From positions 1 to 64,000 of the forward strand of contig JACEEZ010004889.1 in assembly GCA_016584305.1 (NCBI GenBank): a DNA stretch of 64,000 bases, read 5' to 3'. The translations under genes and the position numbers were made by a program. Position 1 is the stretch's first letter; each line of letters starts with the position of its first letter. Source of the DNA: Chionoecetes opilio. Lineage: Eukaryota; Arthropoda; Malacostraca; Decapoda; Majidae. Of the stretch, positions 1 through 12,429 are shown one piece after another. The notes beneath the pieces are model-generated. The model searched no databases, was not told where the DNA came from, and saw only the letters and a list, made by a program, of their open reading frames with translations.

Positions 1-410
1 CCTTTTTATAATAGGTGCTAGAACTGTACACAGTATTCTAGATGGGGCAACAACAGTTAAAAAGAGTGGTAAACTTTTCAGATTTGAACTGAAAGTTCGT
101 CCAATAGCCAACCTTTATTTGCATTTTTTACTACCTCTATAATTTGGTTATTCGGTTTGAGATTTTTCGAGATTATAACGCCTAAATCTTTTCTTTATCA
201 ACACTTGTTAGTTGGAAATCGTTCATCAGTAACTTTCATGGGGGTTTTTGTTATTACCGATAGGGTGTACATGACATTTGTCAAGTTGAAATTCATTGCC
301 ATGTTTTTGACCATTCTGTTAGCGTTTTTTAAGTCGTTTTGTATGAGTTGGCGCTGAGATTCTGTTGAGGCTATGTTTGTGATTTGCGTGTTATCAGCAA
401 ATCTCTACAT
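1..410 (-). mobile_element. CR1/L2-type LINE fragment, copy A (RT C-terminal part)
   Basis: Bases 1-410 align along their length with 3795-4215, the same part of the fuller LINE copy at 3405-6180. Read on the minus strand, the first 50 bases encode the end of a motif like LEYCVQFWS, which in CR1/L2 reverse transcriptases lies in the C-terminal thumb/connection region. The frame is broken by stops and indels, so it is a dead copy. The left side continues outside the window. The right side stops near 405-430, where an RTE fragment in the other orientation begins. Confidence 0.6.
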
Positions 411-2022
411 TCTTTTCAACTTTTTTCTACATTTAAAGCTTCATATCAAGTCGAGAAGAATCTCAAGAGGTAACCATACTGTGTTTCATTTTGAAAACTG
501 AAGGACTTGACATGTGCTCATGACTATGCGGTGGCATCTCAAATCGGTTTGATGTGCTCGGTGCTCTCGGGGACCCGGGTAGAACTGTGGGATACCTTCA
601 AACGTGAAACTCTACAGGCTGCCAAGGAGTGTATTGGGGAGCGCCCGAGGTCAGGCGTGGTTTTGTCTCGACGGAAACGCTGAGAAAATCGAGGAGATCG
701 CGCTGCCAGGCTGGAGGGGAAACCCGGGGACCAGCACAGGGCTCTGTCACGCCGGACTAGAACCCTCCTGAGGAGAGACAAGGAGAGGTATGTCAGGAGT
801 CTCGCTGAGGATGTCGAGGGTCATTTGAACGCTAATGACCTCCGACCCACCTACCGAGCCCTGAAGAAGCTCCGTTCCAAGTCTCTTCTCGGGCGAGTGC
901 TATTCGAACAGCAGATGGGCGCTCGTGTCGGACATGGAGGGGCAGAGGGGCTCGTTGTGCTGAGTATTTTGGGCAGTTGTTCACGGTGGACCCTCCAACT
1001 GAGCAGCTTCACCCCCACTGGGTTACAGGCATTGGATGCCGATCCTCCCATTGACGAAACCGCACCCTCTCTTGACGAAGTCAGAGAGGCTGGGAGCAAG
1101 TTGAAGGGTGGAAAGGCAGCTGGTGTTTGTAATATCAGTGCGGAGCTGCTCAAAGCTGGGGGTGAGGCCATGATCCGCGGGTTGCATGCTGTCCTGACTG
1201 CCGTGTGGCAATCAGGTACCATTCCTCCTGACTGGGAAAAGGGGGGTGGTCGTCCCTATCTGGAAAGGGAAAGGGACCGTCAGGACTGCAACAATACCGC
1301 GGTATTACACTGCTCAGCGTACCAGGCAAGGTTTTGCCCATCTATTGCTGACACGAATTCGCAGTCATTTGGTGAAGCATCAGAGACCTCAGCAGTCTGG
1401 GTTCACGCCTGGTAAGTCAACAACGACCGTTCCTAGCGCTTCGTGTCCTGGTGGAACGCCGACGTGAGTTTCGACAGGGATGCTTGCAGCCTATGTTGAT
1501 CTCAAGAAGGCGTTGGACTCAGTGCATCGTGAGTCACTCTGGGATCTTCTGCGACTTCGACGGATTCCTGCAAGGACTATTGGTTTGATAACTGGTCTGT
1601 ATTCTGGACTGAGAGTGCTGTGGGAAATGTGGGGCAGGTGTATCCACTTCTTTCCTGTGAATACAGGAGTGAGGCAAGGGTGCGTCCTTGCTCCATCACT
1701 TTTCAATGCTTGTATGGACTGGGTATTAGACAAGGTTGTAGATCAAAGTGATTGTGGAGCATCCGTCGGCACACCAAAATCACTGATCTTTTTTTTTGCC
1801 GATGATGCAGTAATCTTTGGGTGAGTCGCTGGAGGTCCCGGTGATGGCTCTCGAGGCGCTGCACGAGGAGGCAAAGCCTTTGGGACTTGAGGTCTCCTGG
1901 GTCAGACCAAGGTCCAGGTGTTTTGGAGACTTACTAGATGAAACAGTACAGTCTGTTCATGCGTGTGGCGAGGACATTGAGATCTTGGAAAGTTTTACAT
2001 ACCTTGGTAGCGCAGTCCATAT
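411..2022 (+). pseudogene. RTE-type LINE fragment (end of endonuclease to RT), frameshifted
   Basis: This is a second copy of the element at 22880-26056, matching its part from about 23870 to 25460. Segments of reverse transcriptase lie in different frames: a YVDLKKALDSVHRESLW motif A region near 1492-1550, GVRQGCVLAPSLFNAC near 1669-1715, and FADDAVIFG with the catalytic DD at about 1795-1820. The tail ESFTYLGSAVH (about 1990-2020) is where similarity to the other copy stops. Several single-base shifts break the frame. The N-terminal endonuclease and the 3' tail are missing. The endonuclease-linked RT style is that of RTE elements often mis-annotated as craniofacial development protein 2-like. 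Confidence 0.7.
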
Positions 2023-2130
2023 AAGGAAAATAACATCAACTTTTTCTGATTAATAAATAACAATGAGTGAAAAAATACGTGAATATATTACGTAGTTTAT
2101 AAGGAAATACGAAAAAAAAATTCCTTTTTA

Positions 2131-2335
2131 TGATGTTGACTTATTCAAGAGCCGCAAGTTACTCAGGTAGGAGGAAAAGAAAATAGGGAAGAATAAGATA
2201 ACAATGAGGACAAGAAAATAGGGAGGAAAAAGATAACAAGGAAGACAAGAAAATAGGGAGGGAAATGACAAGGACAAGAAAATATGGAGGAAAAAACATA
2301 ACAAGGGCAAGACAAAAACATAGCGTAGGAAAATA
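2131..2335. repeat. Purine-rich tandem repeat, unit about 35 bp
   Basis: Five or so imperfect units containing GACAAGAAAATAGGGAGGAA spaced by AAGATAACAAG follow one another. The strand is almost entirely purine. Apparent reading frames here are by-products of the composition. Confidence 0.7.
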
Positions 2336-2340
2336 TTGGT

Positions 2341-2799
2341 TTATACTCCTTGGGGCTCAAACAAGAGGAAGGTAAAATAGCAACCAGTACAAATAGATTC
2401 CCGTGAGAGTTTAACAGTGACAGGTGGTGGTGGTGTGTGTTGTTATCTCCTTATGGCTTGTGTGTTTGTCGTTAAGCGGAGACGTAGTGAAGTGTGAGTG
2501 TCGAGTCAAGTTGAGTGTGTGTCGTGTGTGTGTAGTGTCGTTGTTCGTGTGTGTGTGTGTGTGTGGCGGCGGCGTGGAAGACAGGTTGAAGACAGGAATC
2601 GAACCCACAAAGAGGAAAACACGAATGGTTCTCTTCCTTTCGTATGGTGGAAGAGAGGAGGAATACAAAGGAATAGAAAGGAATACAAAGGAAACACAAA
2701 CAGCAACAGACCGATAGGTCCTTACAAGGCTGTTTGCTTTAACTACACTACACTAACTAGTAATAAGAGAGAAAGGATAGAAGTAGTTAGAAGACTTTC
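2341..2799. other. No gene seen; GT-rich stretch with a short (GT)n
   Basis: A GT-rich patch lies at 2424-2565, with a (GT)n run at 2549-2565. The remainder is purine-rich with repeated AAAGGAATAC words. No coding signal stands out on either strand. Confidence 0.5.
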
Positions 2800-3243
2800 C
2801 ATGTAGGACGCCGTACCACTTCCAATGCCTCCTGCAAGCAGTGGACCCCTGGTACCTTTAAATCACGATGGTTGGTCACTTAACGGTCAGACCCTACTGA
2901 AAACAGCCCGTCACAGGTCGAGAAAGTAGTCAGTGGATAACCGTTAACTAGGAGTATTCTGTGTGTGTTATAGGTCCTAACTGTGTGTGGTGTAGGCTCA
3001 GTGTGGAAGTTTCAAAGGATAGTGCGGCATCTTGCCCTGGCGTTCTTTGGGGATTGGCAGCAGTCAATCAGGGCCCCAGTCGTTTCAATCCACTGCGGGT
3101 AGTGCACTTTCCAAGTAGGGACGCCGTGACTTCAATGCCCCCTGCAAGCAGTGACCCCTGGTTATATAATCCGAGGCGTGGTCACTAACTGACAGGCCCT
3201 TAACTGAACCACAGCCCGTTCACAGGTCAAAAAGAGTTGTAGT
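2800..3243. repeat. Pair of direct repeats of about 135 bp
   Basis: 2800-2935 and 3109-3243 share a series of words in the same order: GACGCCGT, CAATGCC, CCTGCAAGCAGTG, ACCCCTGG, GGTCACTAAC-like, and CAGCCCGTTCACAGGTC. They are separated by about 170 bp of unrelated DNA. I do not recognise the family. Confidence 0.65.
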
Positions 3244-3404
3244 AGTGCCCGTTTACTCGGGCGACTGTTCTCTGAGGACGCTTTTTGGGGGGTGGGAGGG
3301 GTTCGTGGTAGACGGACTCGCATCATTTTACGCAATGAGAGTAAGTATCAGAGGCCCGCCGAGATAAATTTATTATCGAGATAAACAGGTAACAACGGGG
3401 ATTT

Positions 3405-6180
3405 GATATGAAATATTTATCGAGCACTGGCGGATTTTTAAATGATTTATTGGATATGAGTTATCTACGTCTGAACGGCAGCCCATTTCCATACGTTTAC
3501 AACACGGTTTGTGAAGAAGTACTTTGCTTCGTTCGTTACAAAACCGTTTCCTGCTTATTTTACATGCTGTTTTTTTCTAGTTGAGCTTGACCGGTTTCTT
3601 AGCGTGAAAAGATTTTTCTGGGACTACGGTCGTAAAATCATTGAGATTTTAAAGACTTCGATGAGGTCACCTCTATCCTTTGTTTTGTTATGGGAAAACG
3701 TTAAGTTCTTTTGAGCCATTTTGGTTACGAATTGATTACGCAATTATGTATCATTTTGGTACTCTCGCGCTGTATTTTTCTAGTTATTATTGTCCTTTTT
3801 ATATAAGGTTGACCAGAACTGTACACAGTATTCTAGATGGGGGCGAAAACAAGCGAGTTTAAAAAGAGTGAGTCTAATTTTTCAGATTTTTGAAACAAAG
3901 TTACTCCAATAAAGCCAAAACCAATTTATTTTGCAGTTTTTACTACCCTCTATAATTTGGTTATTCGGTTTCGAGATCTTCTAGTTATAACGCCTCTAAA
4001 TCTTTGTCTTTATCAACACTTGTTAGTTGGAAATCGTTATACGTAACTTGTATGAGGGGGGTTTTTATTATCGATATGTAGTACATGACATTTGTCGAGG
4101 TTGAAAATTCATTTGCAATGTTTTTGACCATTTCTGTTAGCGTGTTTGAAGTCGTTTGATATGAGTTGGCGCTGATGATTCTCTGTAGAGGCCTGTGTTT
4201 GTGATTTTCGTGTCATCTCAGGGGCAAATTCGATTATCCTGCATGTGATTCCCTCATCAATGTCAGTTTTATGTATATTAAGAACAGGGCTAGGTTCTGA
4301 GGACCTGATCCTTGTGGAACACTTTGAAGGATTCTTGACAGCCAGTTTCTTATCCAATTTGAAAGATTGGCCTTGGTATACCCATGAGCTTTTATTTTGC
4401 TAATAAGACGCTATGAGGCACTTTGTCGAACGCTTTTTGGAAAATCGAGGTAAATACGTCTACTGCCCTCGTGTTGTCGTACATTTAAATACACAATATT
4501 GTAAAAATCCAGTAAGTTTGAGAGGCATGAGCGTTTATTTGAATCCATGCTGCGAATCCTTTGATTAGGTCATTTTCTTCTAAGAACTTAACGCTTTTCT
4601 CCTAGGATGGATTCCAGTAATTTTCCAGCACTCTGAATTGTTAACTGAACATGGGCGATAGGGATGTTTTCCGGGGCTGCTGGCGACTGCTTCCTTTTTT
4701 AAATATGGGTGTTGACATTTGCTAGTTCCATTCGCACGGTACATTCTGGGAGTAATAGACTATTTAAATAAGATGGCAGAAGTGGTTTACGATTTCGTTC
4801 TTGCTTCTCTTTTAATAGGTGTTCGGCCGCGACGCCGCGAAATTTTATTTTATTTGTCAGGACCAGGAGCTTTGTTAATTTTCAGTGTTATTTATCGCAG
4901 AGCAAAAAATGTCCACATTCTGAAAGGTTATCATGAGCTGAGGCAAGTACCTTTTGTTTCGGGGTTTTCGGGAGGGCCGTTGATTTTGACGCGTGTTCCT
5001 TTCTACTGTGAAGACTGGATTTGCAAAAAAGTTATTTAGAGTATCCGCAAGATATTCATTTTCTGTGATGTTCGCCATTTTCCATTTCCAACGGTTTCCT
5101 TTCTATGAGTTGACTCGTCATTACTTTTTTCTTTTTTAAAATAGCTGTAGAATTTCTTTAGGGTTTGATTTGCCTCATTCGGCCATATACGTACTTCAAA
5201 ATCTTTAACACGCTTTTGCTTAAGAGATTTCGTTATTTTCGTCTAATTCTGTCGTTGATCGCGTTATCGTGTTCATTTTGGTTTCTTTGTGTTTTTCATT
5301 ATGCACGCTTTTTTAGCTGCCAAGGTGTCATTGATTTCGTGTGAGTCCCACCCTTTCAGGTTTAATGTTTGAAACGATCGCCTATATCGCATCTGGTATT
5401 GAGGATATGTATTCGCTAAGGCTTAAGCTTTCACCAGTGAATTCATTGCCATGCTACATTTATGTCGTTACTTTCGAGAACATTCCATCGTATCGTGTTC
5501 GTTAAAGATTCTTTTTTAGTTTTCTGAAGTCTGCCTTTCGAAATCAAGAAACTTTTACTTTACTACGACTTCGCTTGTCTACTGATGTTAATACTAGAAA
5601 GTAATCGCCCCCGGTGGCACTGCTACTAAATTCGGATCCGACGTTAAACGTTACTGACAAGATTTCGTTAGTTGTGAAAATAAGATCTAGAATATTTTCG
5701 CCTCCTCGTTCGGATGATCCACGTTCCAGTGGTTTATAAAGCACTTTCTGGAGATTTGAATAGAGAGGTGCCCCGAATGTGTGTAAGCGAGGCGCCCCAA
5801 CTAGTAACGGGAATATTAAAAATCACCGCCGGAATATTACGCTTTCGTTCTGATAACTAATTTCCGCTATTTGTTCATAGAGTCTTCTGTCAATTGTATT
5901 TGTTTGAAGTTTGAGGTCGATTAAAAAACAAGGCCAATTTACTACTTTTTGAGATGACGATTTTAGTTGAACACGAAAAATGACATTACTGTGATCAGTT
6001 TCTTGCTTAGATAACTACAAGGGGATGAAGGCAGGACTTTAGAGATAATAATACACCATCCTCCTGCTCTTCGAAGTCTTTCTGAGCTTCAATAAGTTGA
6101 TACCCCGGTATCGCAAATTAGCCAAAAAAATGCTCTATTTGTCGTATCATATCCATGACTCGGAAATGCGATGATGTTTC
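3405..6180 (-). pseudogene. CR1/L2-type LINE, copy B (endonuclease and RT), many frameshifts
   Basis: Read on the minus strand from 6180 down, fragments of an endonuclease come first: an IAEISYQNESVIF stretch near 5880-5820 followed by LDLIFTTNEI at about 5690-5660. Next is NEYLADTLNNFFANPVFTVE (about 5060-5000), the linker typical of CR1/L2 elements. Reverse transcriptase follows: SAGKLLESIL near 4610, DFQKAFDKVPH split over two frames near 4450-4413 (motif A), LEYCVQFWS near 3835-3800, KTKDRGDLIEVFKI near 3690-3650, and a C-terminal VTNEAKYFFTNRVVNVW near 3540-3480. No frame stays open for more than about 110 codons, so the copy is inactive. Family placement rests on motif order and wording; CR1 and L2 are not separated here. 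Confidence 0.75.
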
Positions 6181-6297
6181 GTATTGTTCTGAAATAAAGT
6201 AGTTTCTAAATCATGAAATTTGTTTACATATACTACGGGCATAAATGTAACAAGCTTCTAATTATCGGGATGCGGCGGTAGATTGGGCTTGCGAAAC

Positions 6298-6402
6298 AGG
6301 GGGAGGAGGAGGAGGAGGAGGAGCGAGGAGGAGCGAGAGGAGGAGGAGGAGGAGGAGGGAGGAGGAGGAAGAGGAAGAGGAAGAGGAGGAGGAGGAAGGA
6401 AG
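6298..6402. repeat. (GGA)n microsatellite with AGAGGA variants
   Basis: This is a nearly pure purine trinucleotide run. The Glu/Gly-rich and Ser/Pro/Leu-rich frames it creates on both strands are not genes. Confidence 0.9.
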
Positions 6403-6504
6403 AAGTGCAAGAGGAAGAGCCATAAGGGTTGTGATAGGACGGGCAATGGAAGGGAAGTGTGTGTAGAAGTGAGGATCGTATAAAGAGAAACCCACTGTGC
6501 TGTG

Positions 6505-6640
6505 GTCGTGTGTGTGTGTGGTTGTACGTTGTGGGGGTGTGGTGTGTGTGTGTGTGTGTATGTGTGTGTCGTGTGTCGAAACTCTATCTTGTGTGTTGTG
6601 GGTGTGTGTGGTGTGGGTGTGTGGGTTGGAGGGCTGGCTG
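6505..6640. repeat. Interrupted (GT)n microsatellite
   Basis: GT dinucleotide runs are interrupted by short GC-containing words. Confidence 0.85.
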
Positions 6641-7589
6641 GAGAACCTGTTTAGAAATCTAATGTATGAGTAACTATGATGTGCTATAAATAATATTTTC
6701 TCCTTTTTTATCTCTCTTTTTATAGTGTTTGTGTGTAAGTAAATTACAGACCGTGTCGAGCATCCTTTATTACTACCGAGTGACGGCGTCTCTTAGGAAC
6801 GAGTCTGATGTCTTGGGTAAAGGAAATTGTTCCCATTGCAGACGGGATAATTAGGAAGATGATATTTACTGCAGAAGGGAACTTAGGAACGTCTGGCCTG
6901 TCTAAGACGCTCGCCTCTACGTTAGCTTGTTAGGCGGTGGCGCGAAAAACGAGCATTGGGATCTTTCGCGAATGGTTAAGCAATACTGTATGAATAAATG
7001 TGAAATAATGCTGTAATTAGAGGTGACATAGAAGTCCGAACTTTACCCCCAAATATTCCTCTGGTTCGAGAATGGTAGGGACGCACGTTCCGCCATTATA
7101 GCGGTCCGAACCTACCTTGCTCGAGTTCCCCCTTCGTCCGAATGTTCAGAGTCCGATCGGTTTCTACGTCGAATCTGTTGGTGATATGTTACCTAAAAAA
7201 CCGAAACGAAATTCCCAGAAGAAGTAACTTTCTCTCTCTCTTTCTGAAAACAAGTCTTTCGGAACTGCAATGAGAGGCCCTCCAAAGACTCACCGTGCCC
7301 TAGAATAGTGCACACCGGGTTTACTCAGACTAAGCAGAAACGAGAGGAACAACAGCACCGTGAAGTGCATAGCGCCAGCAGCACACCCCCGGTCACTTTG
7401 AGACCTCTGTACATTCGTTCCCTTTCCCCTTCCACGATGCACCGTTGTTCACTCCTTAGTCGCGTTCGAACCCACCTCCCTTTGGTTTATGCTTGTTGGA
7501 TCATAGTTGCCATGTAGTGACCTCCTGGAGTGTCTTGCACATTTTGCCCCCTTTTTGGCATTTGATATTTCTATTGTTATATAACCTAC
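6641..7589. other. No recognised feature
   Basis: This is mixed-composition DNA with a short CT run at 7230-7243. No domain, splice-bounded frame or repeat structure was recognised on either strand. Confidence 0.4.
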
Positions 7590-8540
7590 ATTAGACATTA
7601 ATGAACATAAGCAAGTGTATTTTATTGATATGACTTGTGTTTAGTGTCCTTTGTCCACTTGCTAAGACCTTGGAGTATATATAAGTACTTTTTTCGTAAG
7701 TCTTGATGGCTGTAACAACAGAATGATGTTACATAGCACAAAGGAAAGATCTGGGCGTGAGGGGTTAAATACATCTAATCTTTTCATTGCGAAACATGCA
7801 CAGTGAGGGAACAAATAAGAAATAGATTTGCAATAGGAGTGTAAAATTATAGTTGTAAGAGGACAAAGTGTAAGTGTATAGTGTATAGTGCAAGTGTATA
7901 GTGCAAGTGTATTAGTGCAAGTGTATAGTATAAAATTCCCTTTACAATGGGAGGATAAGGTATGAGAGTGATATAAGGTGAGAGGAATCAGAGAAAGATT
8001 GGATTTGAACAAATAGTGGAGTTATATAAATTAATATTTATATTGAAAAATATAAAGTAAAATAATGGAAGCTACAAGAGGCCGTAGAATATGGTGAATA
8101 AGCACTTGGGGAGGTAAAGTCGAGGAAAATAGATAAAAATGATAAAAAAAAATATACTGAAATAAGTTGGCCATTGTCAGCTCTAATGAGGAGGGAAAGC
8201 GAGAGAAGAATGAATGGTAATGAAATAAGTTGGAAAGGAAGATAACAATATTATTTTAAAATAAGAAAGACATATAAGGACTATCACACAGAAAAATAGA
8301 GGAAGCAAAGATGGCTGGGAGGCTACACGAAGATAGTTTGATGTACAATATGTGACAACGAACACAGTACACTCCTCACCTTATCCCCATTACATGAATG
8401 TATCCGCCCTCCAGCTTCTCTAATGGACTCCGCACTAACTACCTGCACTAAATAGTAATCTAATATATTGTAATTAAGTAATGTTAAAATAAAATAATTA
8501 GTGAGGCATCGAATACGATGCATGGTCTTCATGAGGAAGA
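7590..8540. repeat. AT-rich dispersed repeat, with a short tandem tract at 7868-7928
   Basis: The stretch around 8060-8210 matches 13600-13760 in inverted orientation, sharing the GGAAGCTACAAGAGGC, CACTTGGGGAGGTAAAG and CTCTAATGAGG words. The tract 7868-7928 repeats GTGTATAGTGCAA, and its complement recurs at 13805-13925. The 7590-7775 part resembles the TTAA-type MITEs at 12.1 and 13.1 kb and ends in a related GATCTGGGCGTGAGGGGTTAA. Confidence 0.5.
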
Positions 8541-11324
8541 TTACAATGAAATAATAGACAGTTTTAAATGGCTAGTCAGATCGTAAGATTCTCATTAAAA
8601 ACATGGTCTGCGTGCATTATTATTAACCCCAGATCTTTCCTTAGCTTTTTTAAAAAAGCGTTCTGTTTCTTAGATATAAAATTACGAAACATAAATCTGA
8701 ATATACCAAATTAGTTGGTGGACAAGGATTACTCAAATCAGGTCATATACATAAAAATATTGCTTATAGTCACTAAACATCGTCTTAATGGCACCCAATG
8801 ATTACAATGGAACATTACGTGCTGGATCTCACCATCGCGATAAGGGATGTCTAAAAGTATACGGTAATGGCAGGTAGGTTTTTTCTTTTTTTTGGCTTTC
8901 TTCACAATCTATTAGTTCTAAAATAAAGCAAATAAAACAAACGGATCATAAAATAGACAAATAAAAAAACCCACAATCAGATGAGAGGTGTAAGCTGATG
9001 TTAGGAATTAAGGTCATATTGCAAAAGAAAGTATATCCCATGAAGGGACAAACAGCATTATAGGCCTCCCGGAGCTACTAGTAGGTCTACACATGTATTG
9101 GCCTAGAGACGGTAATACGGTATGGCTTGATGTAGGGATTCCCGGACCCTACCCCCCTCTAAAACAACTATTATAACGTATGGATACATAGATAACAGAG
9201 AAATGATATGGCTGATATATTATGGTCCCTGCCCTACAAAAAAACCGGTTTTCCCGTGGTCCCACATGTGTGTAGTGTGGGTAGGGGGGAAGACAGTGGA
9301 GACTCCAGAAACAAGTTTGTAATTAGCCCCAGAATATTGAATAAATATTGTAATATCCCAAAAACAGCAAATCGTCAGACATAAAAAAAATAGACATGAA
9401 CACGCAAAGCTAATTAATGTTCTTAAAAAATTACTTGAGATTACTCTTTCTGCAAATTAACCAGATTTTTGAGTGTCTTTGCGACGATAATACTGGGGTT
9501 TGTTTCTTCTTGGAAAAATCACTCGTTTTTCAACAGTGGGGGTTACTAAGAGGGTTATAAAATTGGGATATTCTAGTAGAAAATCAGGTGTTATGTTTAG
9601 TGTGGAACAGTCGTTATATGAGAGAGCTTGAAAGGGAGGACTAGACTAAATTCATCGGATGGCGAATGTGAAAAGTGGAATGTAAGTGACATATTGGTGT
9701 TTTTTTATTTGTATAAGAAGTTAGATGGAACAAATAAAACTATCACGGAATAGAGTTCTAATCGGCCTATTAATGTAGCTGTAGTCTTTAATTTTACAGA
9801 TTGATTCTTTTAATAGGTCACTAAAAAAATATTAATAGTATGTGATTATGAGACTAAAAGAAAAAAGAAAGGGTCCACCATGAGATGCGCAGAGTATTGT
9901 CTTTTGACAAAAATCATTCCAAAAATCTTATCATGAATAACAATATAGCTTTTACCTCGTTATAGTATGTTTGTTTTTAATATTTTTGTGTTTATTAAAC
10001 TTGTATCTGTTAGTCGTTCTGTTGGTTAATGTTGTAGATGTACCAGACTATATTGATTTGTAGTTGGTTTTTCGTTAAGCTTGGGTGTTTAGCGCAGAAT
10101 CTGAGGTTCAAAGGCTCTCCAGACTATGATTCATACCTATTATCATGAAAAAACATTCAAAATTCTCACTTCAAATTATACCCGCTGTTGAGTATTAAAA
10201 ATCTGACCTATTTAAAGAGGGATACAAGAGAATAAGCAGTTACGTGTATGGAATAAAAAAAATAAAAATCGGAAATCCCGTGTTTACTAGATAATTAGCA
10301 AAGTGCAATGATAATCTTTACCACGAAAATATGATTATTGTAGCTGTTAACCATTCTGTCTTTATGTGTCTAGATAGACCCAGCCTGTCGAGGAACCAAA
10401 ATACGGTGTGTCACCGAGTTTAGTCATTGAGTATTGGCGTCATGATACATCTGATCATGACGTGTTTTGATGTGAGTCATGCCGATAGATCACTCGTCCC
10501 AGACCACCCATACACATGGCCAGCTATGCGGGATGTGAGTTAATTGTAATGGCACAGAAGTCATATAGGGGTCAGAAATTGAGAGCATCGTTCACTGTGT
10601 GCCGCGCCAGCAAAATCACCATCGATTCTTAAACTGCTATTACATCATAGGTCAACTCATCCTCCTTGGCGATAAAGAGTCGGACGGTTTATGTCATAGT
10701 TATTACGATTACGATCTGGCGGACGGGTTTGTGTGGGTAACTGCTGAACGGTCTAGGCCAGGATAGATATGTTCAACCATCCAGTGTAGACTTAACTATA
10801 TATACTCATTCGTTTTCATCGTCTGATAACACAAATATCACAAACCGAATGTAGCTTGATAACGATTCCAAGGACTTCCTAACAGCATTCAACTGTGCTT
10901 TGTATTGTGGCTTTATAGTAGCTCTCTATATAACCTTTGTATAGTGAGTCTGTGTTTGGTAATTAATATTGAGATTTTCGGATGAGCATACTATTTCTTG
11001 CAGCGGCTCACCCAAGCTTAAGAAAAATCCTGCAATCAATTAAAGCAACAAGATATATATCTTTACAACACAGAACACAGTTACAAGGTTTATAAAAAGA
11101 TAATATTTAGAGAAATAAAATGTAGAGAAGCATACGCATCTAGACTAAATATTCTTGAAATACATTCCACATAACGCTTACATAGTAAGCGAGCGACATA
11201 CGAGAACAGAAAAGCAAGGAAAACATAGCTATCAAATTTCCAGCAGAGATCAATAAAGAAATCCGAGCAGAGATAAATAACGAAACCACAGAGATACAAT
11301 AAAGAAAACCCATTTTTGAATCAA
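8541..11324. other. AT-rich DNA, nothing recognised
   Basis: About 2.8 kb has no frame longer than 70 codons, no tandem structure, and no match to another repeat in the window that I could see. Several T or A runs are present. It could be intergenic, intronic or old transposon sequence. Confidence 0.4.
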
Positions 11325-11615
11325 TTAAAGAACCCAGAGATCAATAAAGAACCCAGATATCAATAAAGAACCCAGAGATCAATAAAGAACCCAGAGATCA
11401 ATAAAGAACCTCAAGGAGCCACTCATAAAAGAACCCAGGAGATCAAAAAGAACCCAATGAGATAAAATACAAGATACCCAGAGATCAATAAAGAACCCAG
11501 AGATCAATAAGGAACCCAGAGATCAATAAAGAACCCAGAGTGATAATGTGAGAAAGATAAACTAGAGATCAATCAAGAACCATGAGATCAATAAAGAACC
11601 CAGAGATCAATACAG
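11325..11615. repeat. 19-bp tandem repeat
   Basis: The unit AGATCAATAAAGAACCCAG is repeated about 14 times, with two disordered patches at 11412-11470 and 11540-11575. Each unit carries AATAAA, which here is only part of the repeat. Confidence 0.85.
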
Positions 11616-11929
11616 AATTAACGAGATAAAAAATAAATTAATCTATATATCAAAAACATTCCTACAAGTACACTATGGGTATTAAGTATCAATGATTATG
11701 CACACTCATACAAGAGACTATTAGTAACAAAAAAAAGCTGTGATATGGAACCCAATAATCCCCATTGGCATCGATCCAGTGCTCAAAAAACGTGTTGTTG
11801 TGTCCGGGGAGTCTTAATGATATTACTAGTATCCGCTTAGCTGGATGTTCCTCTAACCCCACAGCTGAGGACCAAGAAACGTATATATTACTTTCAAATT
11901 GTAATTGTTGTACCGTTAGACAGGACTCT

Positions 11930-12105
11930 ATAGTAAACATAAGCAACTATTTAATAGATGAGGTCATGGATCACCGGTCGTTCGTATCCTTATGTCGACT
12001 AACTAATTGGTATATTCAAGTTACTTATTGGTAATTATTTATAGGGCTTACAAAAGACGATTGTTTGATGTATGAGAAACGGAAAAGATTGGGCGGGAAG
12101 CAGGG
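11930..12105. mobile_element. Degenerate copy of the TTAA-type MITE
   Basis: Word order (CATAAGCAA, ATTTAATAGATGAGGTCAT, ATTGGTATATTCAAGTTACTT, AAAAGATTGGGCGGG) follows the better-preserved copy at 12141-12356. The terminal repeats are not clear. Confidence 0.4.
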
Positions 12106-12140
12106 TAATGATAGTTGTCGCTGCCTGTTTTCCTCTTTAA

Positions 12141-12356
12141 TTAACCCCTTGAGCCCAGACGATAATTTCCATTGTTACTGGTAACATTAGGACATTTTTT
12201 TGTGAATATAAGCAATATTTGATAGGATAGACCTTGTTTCGTATCTTTGTACACTGGCTAATTGGTTTATTCAGTTTACTTTCTGATTTTATGGCTCCGA
12301 CAACATACATGGTTTTTATATAGTAAAGAAAGATCGGGTTCTCAAGGGGTAATTAA
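12141..12356. mobile_element. TTAA-flanked MITE (piggyBac-like ends)
   Basis: The left end reads TTAACCCCTTGAGCCCAGA. The right end, reverse-complemented, reads TTACCCCTTGAGAACCCGA, followed outward by AATTAA. A TTAA target and CCCTTGAG-type ends are what piggyBac-superfamily MITEs show. The body of about 215 bp has no coding capacity. Related copies lie at 11930-12105, 13148-13385 and 7590-7775. Confidence 0.55.
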
Positions 12357-12429
12357 GCTTATTTTAACGTGGGCGACCCCGTGCACAGGTTTACCAGGAC
12401 GAGACCAATGACGATAATTGTAATGTTTT

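Noticed and set aside
825..1415. 196-codon frame as an independent gene
   Set aside because: It is part of the frameshifted RTE fragment. The same protein segments lie in the second RTE copy in other frames.
11325..11615. Series of polyadenylation signals
   Set aside because: The AATAAA words are part of a 19-bp tandem repeat.
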